A stretch of DNA of 64,000 nt from Ferdinandcohnia salidurans (GTDB lineage Bacteria > Bacillota > Bacilli > Bacillales > Bacillaceae_L): NCBI RefSeq assembly GCF_042680725.1, contig NZ_JBHUEK010000007.1:124001-188000 (forward strand), given 5' to 3'. The notes under the pieces are model-generated. The model searched no databases. It had not been told where the DNA came from and was given only the letters and a program-made list of their open reading frames with translations. A program made the position numbers and the translations under genes. Positions 52,684 through 60,796 of this stretch are shown piece after piece. Positions within the stretch are counted from its first letter, which is position 1. The number at the start of each line of letters is the position of its first letter.

Positions 52684-52807
52684 TGTCTAGCATAAGCGCC
52701 TAGCCCCTCGAGGTCACAAGCCGTTCCGTCAAGAAGGTCAAAGAGCAACCTTCTAGCCGGCCCGTCTTGTGCTTGTCAGGGCTGGTCAAGGCCCTTATGC
52801 ATTTCTA
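52684..52807 (+). repeat. TGTCTA...GCGCCTAGCCCCTCGAG intergenic repeat, copy 3
   Basis: Between divergent tmcAL and ylbN. GCATAAGCGCC pairs with GGCCCTTATGC (10 of 11), and CACAAG with CTTGTG further in. The central part with AGAAGGTCAAAGAGCAACCTTCT forms a loop hairpin close to copy 1. Confidence 0.75.
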
Positions 52808-52899
52808 TTATAAAACTTTATTTTTAAATATCATTTTTTTGGAAAAGCTGATATAGTAGATAAGTATCTACACTTTAAGTATAGTGTAAAGAAAAAATA

Positions 52900-52928
52900 T
52901 TGACAAATGTAATCCGCAAAGCTATAAT
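52900..52928 (+). promoter_or_regulatory. SigA promoter of ylbN-rpmF
   Basis: TTGACA (52900-52905), 17 nt, TATAAT (52923-52928): exact consensus on both boxes. The predicted start is about 20 nt before the ylbN start codon. A strong constitutive promoter fits a ribosomal protein operon. Confidence 0.92.
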
Positions 52929-52956
52929 TACCTTTGTTGCCTTGAGGTGATTTCAC

Positions 52957-53478
52957 TTGAAATGGACAATTAATCAATTAAATCAGTTAGCTCGAAAAGG
53001 TCTAATGATTGACGAAACTGTTGATGTAAGAGACTTAATGGAGATTGAGAAATCAATTCGAGATATTTCACCGGTACAAATAACCGGTCGTGCTGATCTC
53101 AGCTCCACAAAAGCAAGCTTTCATATAGCAATCTCTGGATCAATGATTTTGCCTTGTTCTCGAACCTTGGTTGATGTAAAATTTCCATTCGAGATCAAAA
53201 CAACTGAAACGTTTTTACTTAGACAGACATCTGAATTTGACTTAGAGTCGGAAGAGGATGTTCATCAAGTTAAAGGAGAAGTAATTGATTTACTTCCGCT
53301 AATCAAGGAAAATATTTTACTTGAAATACCAATTCAGATTTTTTGTGATGATGATTCGGATTCTGAAGATGCAGCACCGCAATCAGGACAAGATTGGGAA
53401 GTTATCAGTGAAGATGATAAACAGAACAAGATTGACCCACGGTTAGCAGGATTAGCAAAATTCTTCGAAGACGAATAA
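52957..53478 (+). CDS. ylbN: YlbN, DUF177/YceD family protein
   Basis: A 173-aa acidic protein of the YceD/DUF177 family, found almost always upstream of rpmF and linked to 23S rRNA accumulation in plants and E. coli. The C-terminal part CDDDSDSEDAAPQSGQDWEV with DPRLAGLAKFFEDE is conserved. The start is TTG with GAGGTGA 5-7 nt upstream. rpmF follows after 39 nt. Confidence 0.94.
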   Translation: MKWTINQLNQLARKGLMIDETVDVRDLMEIEKSIRDISPVQITGRADLSSTKASFHIAISGSMILPCSRTLVDVKFPFEIKTTETFLLRQTSEFDLESEEDVHQVKGEVIDLLPLIKENILLEIPIQIFCDDDSDSEDAAPQSGQDWEVISEDDKQNKIDPRLAGLAKFFEDE

Positions 53479-53517
53479 AATCCATCTTGATCTACTCTTT
53501 TTAAGGAGGTGGGAATA

Positions 53518-53691
53518 ATGGCTGTACCTTTTAGAAGAACTTCTAAAACAAGAAAAAGATTACGTCGTACACATTTCAAATTACAAGTGCCAGGTATGGT
53601 GGCATGCCCAAACTGTGGTGAAATGAAATTAGCACACCGCGTATGTAAAGAATGCGGTACTTACAAAGGAAAAGAAGTTGTTAACAAATAA
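53518..53691 (+). CDS. rpmF: 50S ribosomal protein L32
   Basis: A 57-aa protein starting MAVPFRRTSKTRKRLRRTHF. Zinc ribbon with Cys30, Cys33, Cys43 and Cys46, that is, the zinc-binding form of L32. AAGGAGGTG is 6-8 nt before the ATG at 53518. Terminator follows. Confidence 0.98.
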   Translation: MAVPFRRTSKTRKRLRRTHFKLQVPGMVACPNCGEMKLAHRVCKECGTYKGKEVVNK

Positions 53692-53704
53692 TTTGTTAAC
53701 ATGT

Positions 53705-53745
53705 TAAAGCGTATTGATAACATTGTTATCGATACGCTTTTTACA
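53705..53745 (+). terminator. Terminator of ylbN-rpmF
   Basis: Stem AAAGCGTAT/ATACGCTTT with inner GATAAC/GTTATC (53706-53740), followed by TT after the TTT of the stem. Confidence 0.83.
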
Positions 53746-53879
53746 TTGTCTAGATCACTTTCTAACCTCCTCCACTCAAAGAAAACACCTCTGATTCTTT
53801 CTAATGTTATTCAATCCAATGTTGCAAATCTCAATTTTTTACCAGTACAATAAGATAAAAAGGCTTAAGGGGTATATCC

Positions 53880-54644
53880 ATGTCAAAATACATAGTGAAA
53901 CGAGATGAAGAGGGAATCGTTTGGTTTACAATCAATCGCCCTGAAAAATGGAATGCAATCGATTACGAAGTGATGGATGGGCTTAAAAAGACAATCACTG
54001 AAGTAGAAGAAAATGATGATGATAAAGTTTTAGTGATTACGGGTACTGGACAAAAAGCATTTTGCTCAGGTGGAGACTTATCTGTTTTTCAAAACCTTAA
54101 TACAGAGCAAGAAGCATATCAAATGCTTAGTAAGATGGGGATGATTCTATACTCACTTGCTACTTTAACGAAACCAACTATCGCTCTACTGAACGGACTA
54201 GCAATTGGAGGTGGCTGTGAGCTTGCGACTGCCTGTGATTATAGACTAGCATCTCGTGGAAGTAGATTCGGCTTTGTTCAAGGGAAACAGGGGATTACTA
54301 CCGGCTGGGGTGGTGCAACTATCCTATTAGAAAGAGTATCGATTGACAAAGCGTATCACCTTCTTCTAACAGGTGAAATTTTTTCAAGCGAAGACGGTAA
54401 AGAGCTTGGTTTTATTCAACATATCTTGTCAGAGGACAATTCTATTATGGAATGCAAAGAATTTATATCTAAAGAATTTTTACATAATACTAAAGTAGTA
54501 AATGCATACAAAAAGGTAGTAAATAGGAAATGGTCTGCAACCAGGATGAAGGAGAGAATAACGGAGGAAATCAAGGAGTGTACTACTTTGTGGGTAACTG
54601 AAGAACATCTAGAAGCAGTACGTAAAATCATGCAAAAAGAATAA
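53880..54644 (+). CDS. Enoyl-CoA hydratase/isomerase family protein
   Basis: A 254-aa crotonase-fold enzyme. Oxyanion motifs AFCSGGDLSVFQ (about 61-72) and LNGLAIGGGCELATACDYRL (about 103-122) are clear. The position of the catalytic Glu of true hydratases is occupied by the G-I-T-T-G-W-G-G loop, so a hydratase, isomerase or 3-hydroxyisobutyryl-CoA hydrolase-like role remains open. AAGGGGT lies 7-9 nt before the ATG. It is not in the B. subtilis locus and could serve with the carboxylase genes 2.3 kb away. Confidence 0.87.
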   Translation: MSKYIVKRDEEGIVWFTINRPEKWNAIDYEVMDGLKKTITEVEENDDDKVLVITGTGQKAFCSGGDLSVFQNLNTEQEAYQMLSKMGMILYSLATLTKPTIALLNGLAIGGGCELATACDYRLASRGSRFGFVQGKQGITTGWGGATILLERVSIDKAYHLLLTGEIFSSEDGKELGFIQHILSEDNSIMECKEFISKEFLHNTKVVNAYKKVVNRKWSATRMKERITEEIKECTTLWVTEEHLEAVRKIMQKE

Positions 54645-54729
54645 TTATTTCCATGCTAGAGTGTGAGTAGTCTATCTTTTCTATTACATGCATATGTATT
54701 AATAAAAATGAAGTTTAGGAGGGAAAGAT

Positions 54730-55347
54730 ATGACTTCAACACGTCAAGATGCATGGACTCAAGATGAAGATTTATTGCTTGCAGAGGTAGTATTGCGCCA
54801 TATCCGTGAGGGAGGCACACAATTAGGTGCATTCGAAGAGGTGGGCCGAACATTATCCCGAACCGCAGCAGCCTGTGGTTTTAGATGGAATTCATATGTG
54901 CGTAAACAATATAAATCAGGAATTGAACTTGCCAAAAAACAGCGCAAGGAATTGAAGAAACAAACCAATAGTGAACAACTTCAGGATCATTCATCTGAAC
55001 CAGTGGTCACTGAAAATGTAAATAGCGAACAACAAGAATTGCAATTGAGAGATGTCATTCGGTTCCTTGAAGAATATGAAAAGACGGAAAGTGAGTTCCA
55101 GAAGGTCGTAAATGAAAATCGGAACTTGAACACTCAAATAAGTAAGCTTCAAGAACAAGTCAAAACCTTAAAGGCACAAAATAATACGTTAGAAAATAAT
55201 ATTCAATTAATTGAAGAAGATTATAAGGCCTTAATTGAAATCATGGAGCGTGCTCGTAAAATGGTGGTTCTCCAGGAGGATGAAAGAAGTAAGAAGGTTA
55301 AATTTCAAATGGATCGAAATGGGAATTTGGAACGTGTTGAGAAATAA
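54730..55347 (+). CDS. ylbO: RsfA-family sporulation transcription regulator YlbO
   Basis: A 205-aa protein with an N-terminal Myb/SANT-like DNA-binding domain (DAWTQDEDLLLAEVVLRHIREG, CGFRWNSYVRKQY) and a long C-terminal coiled coil (about 100-185). RsfA, its relative, is a prespore-specific regulator under SigF/SigG; YlbO itself is reported in the mother cell. GGAGGGAAAG precedes the ATG. Single gene with terminator. Confidence 0.92.
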   Translation: MTSTRQDAWTQDEDLLLAEVVLRHIREGGTQLGAFEEVGRTLSRTAAACGFRWNSYVRKQYKSGIELAKKQRKELKKQTNSEQLQDHSSEPVVTENVNSEQQELQLRDVIRFLEEYEKTESEFQKVVNENRNLNTQISKLQEQVKTLKAQNNTLENNIQLIEEDYKALIEIMERARKMVVLQEDERSKKVKFQMDRNGNLERVEK

Positions 55348-55349
55348 AA

Positions 55350-55390
55350 AGGAAAACAGCTGACAATATGTTCAGCTGTTTTCTTCTTTT
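55350..55390 (+). terminator. Terminator of ylbO
   Basis: Stem GAAAACAGCTGA/TCAGCTGTTTTC (55352-55363 and 55372-55383) followed by TTCTTTT. Confidence 0.88.
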
Positions 55391-55392
55391 GG

Positions 55393-55515
55393 TGTCTAGC
55401 TCCATGCGCCATCGGCTCTCTGGTCTAAGCCAATCCCTTCGCAAGGTAAAGGACACCTTCTGTCAGCGCTTGTCTTATGCTTGTCGCCTAAAGCTGTGCG
55501 TCTTGCGCTTTTCTA
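55393..55515 (+). repeat. TGTCTAGCTCC... intergenic repeat, divergent copy 4
   Basis: Between the convergent ends of ylbO and ylbP. It keeps TGTCTAGCTCCATGCGCC at the left, GCTTGTCTTATGCTTGTCGCC in the right arm and TGCGCTTTTCT at the end, but lacks the CCCCTCGAG block, so it is a more diverged member of the same family. Confidence 0.6.
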
Positions 55516-55519
55516 TTTA

Positions 55520-55993
55520 TCAGTCGATTTCATGTACTCCATCTGGGAACCAGAGGAGTGGGTTTTCTCCAAGGTCACGTTCCATATTGTAGGATGCAGG
55601 GATAAAGCCCATTTTCTCCCAAAAACCGGCGGATTTCACACGTGGATTAGTTTTAATCGGTAGATTATACGATTTTGCATAATCCACTAATGCTTTCCCA
55701 TATCCTTTTTGCTGATAATTTGGAAGGACTTCAAGCTTCCAAAGCTCTAAATAATCTTGTGCGGGTTCAAAATATTTATTGAATTTTTTATCTACACGAT
55801 AAAGACTCATACGTGCCACTAATTTATCACCAAAGAAAATTCCGTAAAACGGTGAAACGCTATCATTTTCAATAATGTTTGATTCAAGGTCTTCCAGCAT
55901 GGATAATTCTTGAAGACCATATTCTTTAAATGCTTTAAATTCTTCAAGTGTTTTGTAGTTTACTAATAATTTCTCAACCTTTGCCGTATACAT
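55520..55993 (-). CDS. ylbP: YlbP, GNAT family N-acetyltransferase
   Basis: A 157-aa acetyltransferase. The acetyl-CoA loop QQKGYGKALVDYAK (Q/RxxGxG/A) is at about residues 113-126; WKLEVLPNY before it and SAGFWEKMGFIPA at the end complete the fold. The substrate is unknown. AAGGGGGAT precedes the ATG. Convergent with ylbO. Confidence 0.93.
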   Translation of the reverse strand: MYTAKVEKLLVNYKTLEEFKAFKEYGLQELSMLEDLESNIIENDSVSPFYGIFFGDKLVARMSLYRVDKKFNKYFEPAQDYLELWKLEVLPNYQQKGYGKALVDYAKSYNLPIKTNPRVKSAGFWEKMGFIPASYNMERDLGENPLLWFPDGVHEID

Positions 55994-56088
55994 TTTGTAT
56001 CCCCCTTGCGATTCTACTAAGAGAAACTGTAATTATGAATATAAAATCATTATACAACAAAAATACAAAAAATTCTGTAGAAAAATAT

Positions 56089-56102
56089 AGAAAGCGTTTT
56101 CA
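56089..56102 (+). promoter_or_regulatory. cre (CcpA) site upstream of the carboxylase operon
   Basis: AGAAAGCGTTTTCA matches 13 of 14 positions of TGWAARCGYTWNCA. It lies 80 nt before the first carboxylase gene. This suggests carbon catabolite repression of the operon. Confidence 0.75.
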
Positions 56103-56182
56103 AACAAATGCAGGATTATGTAGATACGTGTAGAAATTATTATGATGGGTGGATTTGATCTTTAACGAAAGGGGAAAAGATC

Positions 56183-57508
56183 TTGAAAAAAGTATTGATT
56201 GCAAACAGGGGAGAAATCGCTTTACGTATCATGAAAACATGCCACGAGATGGGGATTGAAACTGTCGCTATTTATTCAGATGCGGACCAGCAATTACCAT
56301 TTGTAAAAAACGCAACTGTAGCGCATCGGATCGGTGAGGCACCTGTTATAAAATCCTATCTTCAAATGGATAAAATCCTCGAAATTGCCGAGAAGGAGCA
56401 TGTTGATGCCATCCATCCAGGTTATGGGTTTTTATCGGAAAATGCAACTTTCGCGAAGGCAATTGCGCAAACGTCGATGGTTTTCATTGGCCCCTCACCC
56501 TCGATTATTTCATTGATGGGCGATAAGGTAAAAGCGAGACAAACAATGATTGAAGCGGGTGTCCCTGTTGTACCGGGAAGTAATGAAGGTATTCAAACAA
56601 TAGAGGAAGCATGTACGCTTGCAGCAGAATATGGCTACCCAGTAATGCTAAAAGCAAGTGGTGGCGGCGGTGGTATTGGGATGATTTGTTGCAATTCTGA
56701 GGAAGAACTAGAAAAAGCGTTTCACGCAACAAAGACTAGAGCTAAGACGTATTTTGGAAATGATGAAGTGTTCATTGAAAAATTCATTCCCAATGCAAGA
56801 CATATAGAAGTACAAATCTTTGGTGACCAACACGGAAACATTGTTCACCTGTTTGAAAGAGATTGTTCGATTCAACGTCGAAACCAAAAAGTAATAGAGG
56901 AAACACCTTCTCCATTTTTATCTAATGAAACGCGTGAAAAAATATGTCATGCAGCCAAAAAGGCAGCAGAATATGTGCACTATACAAATGCTGGTACGAT
57001 TGAGTTCATTGTCGATGAAGAAGAAAATTTCTATTTCTTAGAAATGAATACGAGACTCCAGGTTGAACATGCCATTACGGAAATGATTACGAATACGGAT
57101 CTCGTAAGGTGGCAAATTCTTGTGGCGAGGGGAGAGAGACTTCCGTTGACACAGGAAGACATATTATCATTAGGTCACTCGATTGAGTTTCGTGTGTATG
57201 CAGAAGACCCGGTAAAGTTTTTCCCATCTCCAGGAAAAATAGAGGAATATACATTGCCGGAAAATGTTCCAAATGTACGAATAGATAATGGTTATGAGGT
57301 AGGAACAACTGTTACACCCTTTTACGACCCGATGATTGCAAAAATTATTGTGAATGGAAACAGCCGAAAAGAAACGATTGAAACAGCAAAGGACTATCTG
57401 AATCAGATTGTAATCAAAGGAATAAAAACGAATATCCCTTTATTCCAACGAATTATGAACGAGGAATCCTTTTTAAAAGGAGAATATACCACAAAATATC
57501 TCAATTAA
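56183..57508 (+). CDS. Biotin carboxylase subunit of an acyl-CoA carboxylase
   Basis: A 441-aa AccC-type ATP-grasp enzyme that carboxylates the biotin of the small protein encoded next. Motifs: KVLIANRGEIALRI (3-16), HPGYGFLSENA (77-87), ATP loop KASGGGGGIGM, and EMNTRLQVEH. It has the same family core as the N-terminal part of pyruvate carboxylase in this window. It is not the housekeeping accC, which normally follows accB near efp. The start is TTG with AAAGGGGAAA upstream. First gene of a three-gene operon. Confidence 0.94.
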   Translation: MKKVLIANRGEIALRIMKTCHEMGIETVAIYSDADQQLPFVKNATVAHRIGEAPVIKSYLQMDKILEIAEKEHVDAIHPGYGFLSENATFAKAIAQTSMVFIGPSPSIISLMGDKVKARQTMIEAGVPVVPGSNEGIQTIEEACTLAAEYGYPVMLKASGGGGGIGMICCNSEEELEKAFHATKTRAKTYFGNDEVFIEKFIPNARHIEVQIFGDQHGNIVHLFERDCSIQRRNQKVIEETPSPFLSNETREKICHAAKKAAEYVHYTNAGTIEFIVDEEENFYFLEMNTRLQVEHAITEMITNTDLVRWQILVARGERLPLTQEDILSLGHSIEFRVYAEDPVKFFPSPGKIEEYTLPENVPNVRIDNGYEVGTTVTPFYDPMIAKIIVNGNSRKETIETAKDYLNQIVIKGIKTNIPLFQRIMNEESFLKGEYTTKYLN

Positions 57509-57522
57509 TAGGGGGAATTAAT

Positions 57523-57735
57523 ATGAAAGAAATAACAGTGAGTATGGCAGGGACAGTTTTACAAGTGTTGGTTTCAGAAGGAGATGAGATTAACGAAGGC
57601 CAAGTTGTGGTCATGCTGGAATCAATGAAAATGGAAATACCGATAGAAAGTGGACAGATTGGCAAGGTTGCATCTATTAAAGTAGAAATCGGTGATTTTG
57701 TAAACGAAGACGATGTATTACTTGTACTAGAATAG
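57523..57735 (+). CDS. Biotin/lipoyl attachment protein (BCCP)
   Basis: A 70-aa single biotinyl domain: MLESMKMEIP with biotinylated Lys36, preceded by TVSMAGTVLQVLVSEGDEI. Carrier between the biotin carboxylase upstream and the carboxyltransferase downstream. AGGGGGAAT precedes the ATG; spacing to neighbours is 14 and 10 nt. Confidence 0.95.
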   Translation: MKEITVSMAGTVLQVLVSEGDEINEGQVVVMLESMKMEIPIESGQIGKVASIKVEIGDFVNEDDVLLVLE

Positions 57736-57745
57736 GAGGGTAATA

Positions 57746-59287
57746 ATGCTTCATACAAAGGATTTGGACCAACAGTTAGTAGAAAAAAGCAAAGAAATCG
57801 AGTCGGGTGGTCATGAAAAATACCATCAAAAGCTGAAAGAACAAAATAAATTATTTGTTCGTGACCGTCTTGCGCTTTTGTTTGATAAAGGAATATACCA
57901 AGAGGATGGAAAGTACGCAAACAATTCAGCGGGCGACCTTCCAGCAGACGGTGTCGTTACAGCAATTGGGGAAATAAACGGACAAAAAGTATGTGTAATG
58001 GCAAATGATTCAACTGTTAAAGCGGGTTCATGGGGAGCTAGGACGGTTGAGAAAATCATTCGGATTCAAGAGACTGCTGAAAAGCTTCGTGTACCGCTAT
58101 TATATTTAGTAGATTCCGCTGGAGCTCGGATTACAGACCAACTTGAGATGTTTCCGAATCGTCGCGGGGCAGGGCGTATTTTTCATAATCAAGTAAAACT
58201 TTCAGGTATGATCCCTCAGATTTGTATTTTATTTGGTCCATCAGCTGCTGGAGGGGCTTATATACCTGCATTTTGCGATATTGTGATTATGGTTGATAAA
58301 AATGCTTCCATGTATTTAGGTTCGCCAAGGATGGCCGAAAAAGTCATTGGTGAGAAAGTGACCTTAGAAGAAATGGGCGGGGCAAGAATGCACTGTACAG
58401 TTAGTGGCTGTGGAGATGTACTTGCTGCCAATGAAGAGGAAGCGATTCAAAGTGCACGACAGTATTTACAATTTTTCCCATCGAATTATTTGAACAAACC
58501 CTCTTGTATGGAAGGGAGATTCCCAAAGGAAGGTAAAAGCCTACAAGAGATTATTCCTGTAAATCAGAATGCTCCTTTTAATATGTACGAAGGCATTGAT
58601 GCCCTCATTGACGAAGGAAGCTTCTATGAGATTAAGAAACTATTTGCTCCAGAAATAATTACAGGGTTAGCACGTATAGATGGAAGACCTGTTGGAATTA
58701 TTGCTAACCAACCAAAGGTAAAGGGTGGCGTCCTATTTGTAGATTCTGCAGACAAAGCGGCAAAATTTATCACATTATGTGACGCATTCCATATCCCGTT
58801 AGTGTTCTTAGCTGATGTTCCTGGGTTTATGATTGGTACAAAGGTTGAAAGGGCGGGCATTATTAGACATGGAGCAAAATTGATTGCTGCAATGAGCTCC
58901 GCAACTGTACCGAAAATTTCAGTTATCGTGCGAAAAGCATATGGTGCTGGACTTTATGCAATGGCAGGTCCTGCCTTTGAGCCGGATTACTGTGTCGCAC
59001 TTCCGACAGCCCAAATTGCAGTTATGGGGCCTGAAGCAGCGGTTAATGCGGTATATTCAAATAAAATTAATGAAATTGAAGACCCAAAAGAGCGGGTCGC
59101 TTTTGTTCAACAAAAACAACAAGAGTATAAAGAGACGATCGATATTTACAAGCTTGCTTCTGAGCTAATTGTTGATGATATTGTTCCAGCTGCAGAGCTT
59201 AGACGTGTCCTCATTGATCGTTTGGCTGCTTACGAAACGAAGGAACTTGAATTCGGCCAGAAAAAACATCCAGTCTATCCAGTATAA
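57746..59287 (+). CDS. Acyl-CoA carboxylase carboxyltransferase subunit
   Basis: A 513-aa protein with both halves of the propionyl/methylcrotonyl-CoA carboxylase beta type (MmdA/AccD5-like). N-terminal acyl-CoA site GPSAAGGAYIPA and C-terminal carboxybiotin site FLADVPGFMIGTKVE and YGAGLYAMAGPAFEPD are present. Acyl substrate unknown; propionyl-, methylcrotonyl- or another acyl-CoA is possible. Together with the two upstream genes it forms a complete enzyme. GGAGGG precedes the ATG. Terminator follows. Confidence 0.94.
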   Translation: MLHTKDLDQQLVEKSKEIESGGHEKYHQKLKEQNKLFVRDRLALLFDKGIYQEDGKYANNSAGDLPADGVVTAIGEINGQKVCVMANDSTVKAGSWGARTVEKIIRIQETAEKLRVPLLYLVDSAGARITDQLEMFPNRRGAGRIFHNQVKLSGMIPQICILFGPSAAGGAYIPAFCDIVIMVDKNASMYLGSPRMAEKVIGEKVTLEEMGGARMHCTVSGCGDVLAANEEEAIQSARQYLQFFPSNYLNKPSCMEGRFPKEGKSLQEIIPVNQNAPFNMYEGIDALIDEGSFYEIKKLFAPEIITGLARIDGRPVGIIANQPKVKGGVLFVDSADKAAKFITLCDAFHIPLVFLADVPGFMIGTKVERAGIIRHGAKLIAAMSSATVPKISVIVRKAYGAGLYAMAGPAFEPDYCVALPTAQIAVMGPEAAVNAVYSNKINEIEDPKERVAFVQQKQQEYKETIDIYKLASELIVDDIVPAAELRRVLIDRLAAYETKELEFGQKKHPVYPV

Positions 59288-59302
59288 ATAAGAAGAATAA
59301 TT

Positions 59303-59333
59303 AGACCCCAAGGTATTGCCTTGGGGTTATTTC
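59303..59333 (+). terminator. Terminator of the carboxylase operon
   Basis: Stem ACCCCAAGG/CCTTGGGGT (59305-59313 and 59319-59327), loop TATTG, followed by TATTTCT. Confidence 0.8.
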
Positions 59334-59433
59334 TGTCTTGGTATGATTTTGCCTACCTTTTATAGTAAGTATCTAGTCATTTTGTCGGGCTTTTTGGTAA
59401 TATAAAGGTAGGACATACTATGGAGTTGGAACT

Positions 59434-60309
59434 ATGAAAATTGGAATAATTGGTGGGGGTTCTATCGGGTTGTTATTTGCAGGCTATCTTGCAGAATACC
59501 ATGATGTAACCCTATACACGAGAACTGAACGTCAGGCATCTGAAATTAATCAAAACGGCGTAACAATAGACATTGAAAATACTTCAAATACATATCGAGT
59601 ACAAGCCGTAACAAGTACAACAAGTGTAATGGGGGAAGATATACTTTTCATCGCGGTGAAACAATACATATTGAAGGACCTCCTTTCACAGATCAAAGAT
59701 TTAGAAAAGGTACAAACAGTTTGTTTTCTACAAAACGGAATGGGTCATCTTGATTTTATGAAAAAACTTGATAATACGAATATCCTTGTGGGTGTTGTAG
59801 AACATGGTGCATTAAAATTCAATGACACTACCATCATACATACCGGCATTGGACGTACAAAGTTAGCGAATTTTAAAGGGGATTTTCCCGCATTTGATAT
59901 TCCGGTCAAGGAGTTCCAAATCGAATTTCATAGTGAATGGTATGAAATGATAACTTCAAAGCTGATTGCGAATGCTGTCATCAACCCATTAACAGCTTTA
60001 TATGGTGTTAAGAATGGGAGATTGCTACAAAATGAGTATTTCAAGAACCAAGTGAGGACTTTATTTCGTGAAATTGTGTCTGTCATACCTTGTAATGAAG
60101 AACAAATGTGGGAGCTCGTGACGACAATTTGTAAAAATACTGCTCAAAATAAATCATCCATGTTACGAGATATTGAAGAAGGAAGAAAAACGGAAATAGA
60201 TGCCATTTTAGGATATGTTTTAGCAGAAGCAAAGAAAATAGAGCGGGAAGTAGCGGTAACACAATTTCTATATGATTCTATAAAAGGTATGGAAAGAAGA
60301 GGGGGATAG
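59434..60309 (+). CDS. panE: 2-Dehydropantoate 2-reductase (ketopantoate reductase)
   Basis: NADPH-dependent reductase of pantothenate synthesis (YlbQ), 291 aa. Rossmann motif GGGSIG (7-12), the catalytic Lys in TSKLIANAVINPLTALYGVKNG and the C-terminal ApbA_C helices (SSMLRDIEEGRKTEIDAILG) are visible. The start ATG follows a GGAGTTGGA signal. DUF3397 gene follows after 3 nt, so they are coupled. Confidence 0.95.
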   Translation: MKIGIIGGGSIGLLFAGYLAEYHDVTLYTRTERQASEINQNGVTIDIENTSNTYRVQAVTSTTSVMGEDILFIAVKQYILKDLLSQIKDLEKVQTVCFLQNGMGHLDFMKKLDNTNILVGVVEHGALKFNDTTIIHTGIGRTKLANFKGDFPAFDIPVKEFQIEFHSEWYEMITSKLIANAVINPLTALYGVKNGRLLQNEYFKNQVRTLFREIVSVIPCNEEQMWELVTTICKNTAQNKSSMLRDIEEGRKTEIDAILGYVLAEAKKIEREVAVTQFLYDSIKGMERRGG

Positions 60310-60312
60310 GGA

Positions 60313-60705
60313 ATGATCAATTTTTTTGCCGGTATTGCAGCGACCTTTGTTACAGTTCCTGTGTTTGGTTTTATACTAGTCTATTTAATTAGTAGATTTA
60401 TAGTGAAAAATAACAGAAAATCATTTTTTCTTTCGGTTGATATTACAACCGTATTTTTCCTCATCGCAGTGCATTATTTATTGCTCGTAATTGTTGGAAA
60501 AAGCATGCTTTGGCTAATCATCCTGATCCTTGTTTTTTCCATTTTACTGACTGGTTTTGTGACTTGGAGAAAAAGTCATGAAATAGATACGGTGAAAGTA
60601 TTGAAGAAATCTTGGCGATTTGTTTTTCTTGCATCTACATTTGCTTATTTTCTTTTACTATTAATCGGCTTGGTTCAACGAATTTTCGTCACAACCATAA
60701 ATTAA
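60313..60705 (+). CDS. DUF3397 family membrane protein
   Basis: A 130-aa protein with four predicted helices (about 5-27, 40-60, 64-84 and 104-123) and positive loops (SRFIVKNNRKS). Matches DUF3397, usually found next to panE/bshC in Bacilli. AAGAGGGGG at the end of panE is the ribosome binding site. Function unknown. Confidence 0.9.
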   Translation: MINFFAGIAATFVTVPVFGFILVYLISRFIVKNNRKSFFLSVDITTVFFLIAVHYLLLVIVGKSMLWLIILILVFSILLTGFVTWRKSHEIDTVKVLKKSWRFVFLASTFAYFLLLLIGLVQRIFVTTIN

Positions 60706-60725
60706 TCCATCATGAGCGAATATTT

Positions 60726-60753
60726 TTGGTTTATAGAAAAAGCGTGCTATACT
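60726..60753 (+). promoter_or_regulatory. Probable SigA promoter of bshC
   Basis: TTGGTT (60726-60731), 16 nt, TATACT (60748-60753), with the bshC ATG 44 nt downstream. Confidence 0.55.
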
Positions 60754-60796
60754 CATCTAAGATACATACTGGATAAGAAAGGAAGAACAAGAATTT

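Noticed and set aside
27437..57508. Recent duplication between pycA and the AccC gene
   Set aside because: They share only family-level motifs of the biotin carboxylase domain; the sequences are otherwise divergent.
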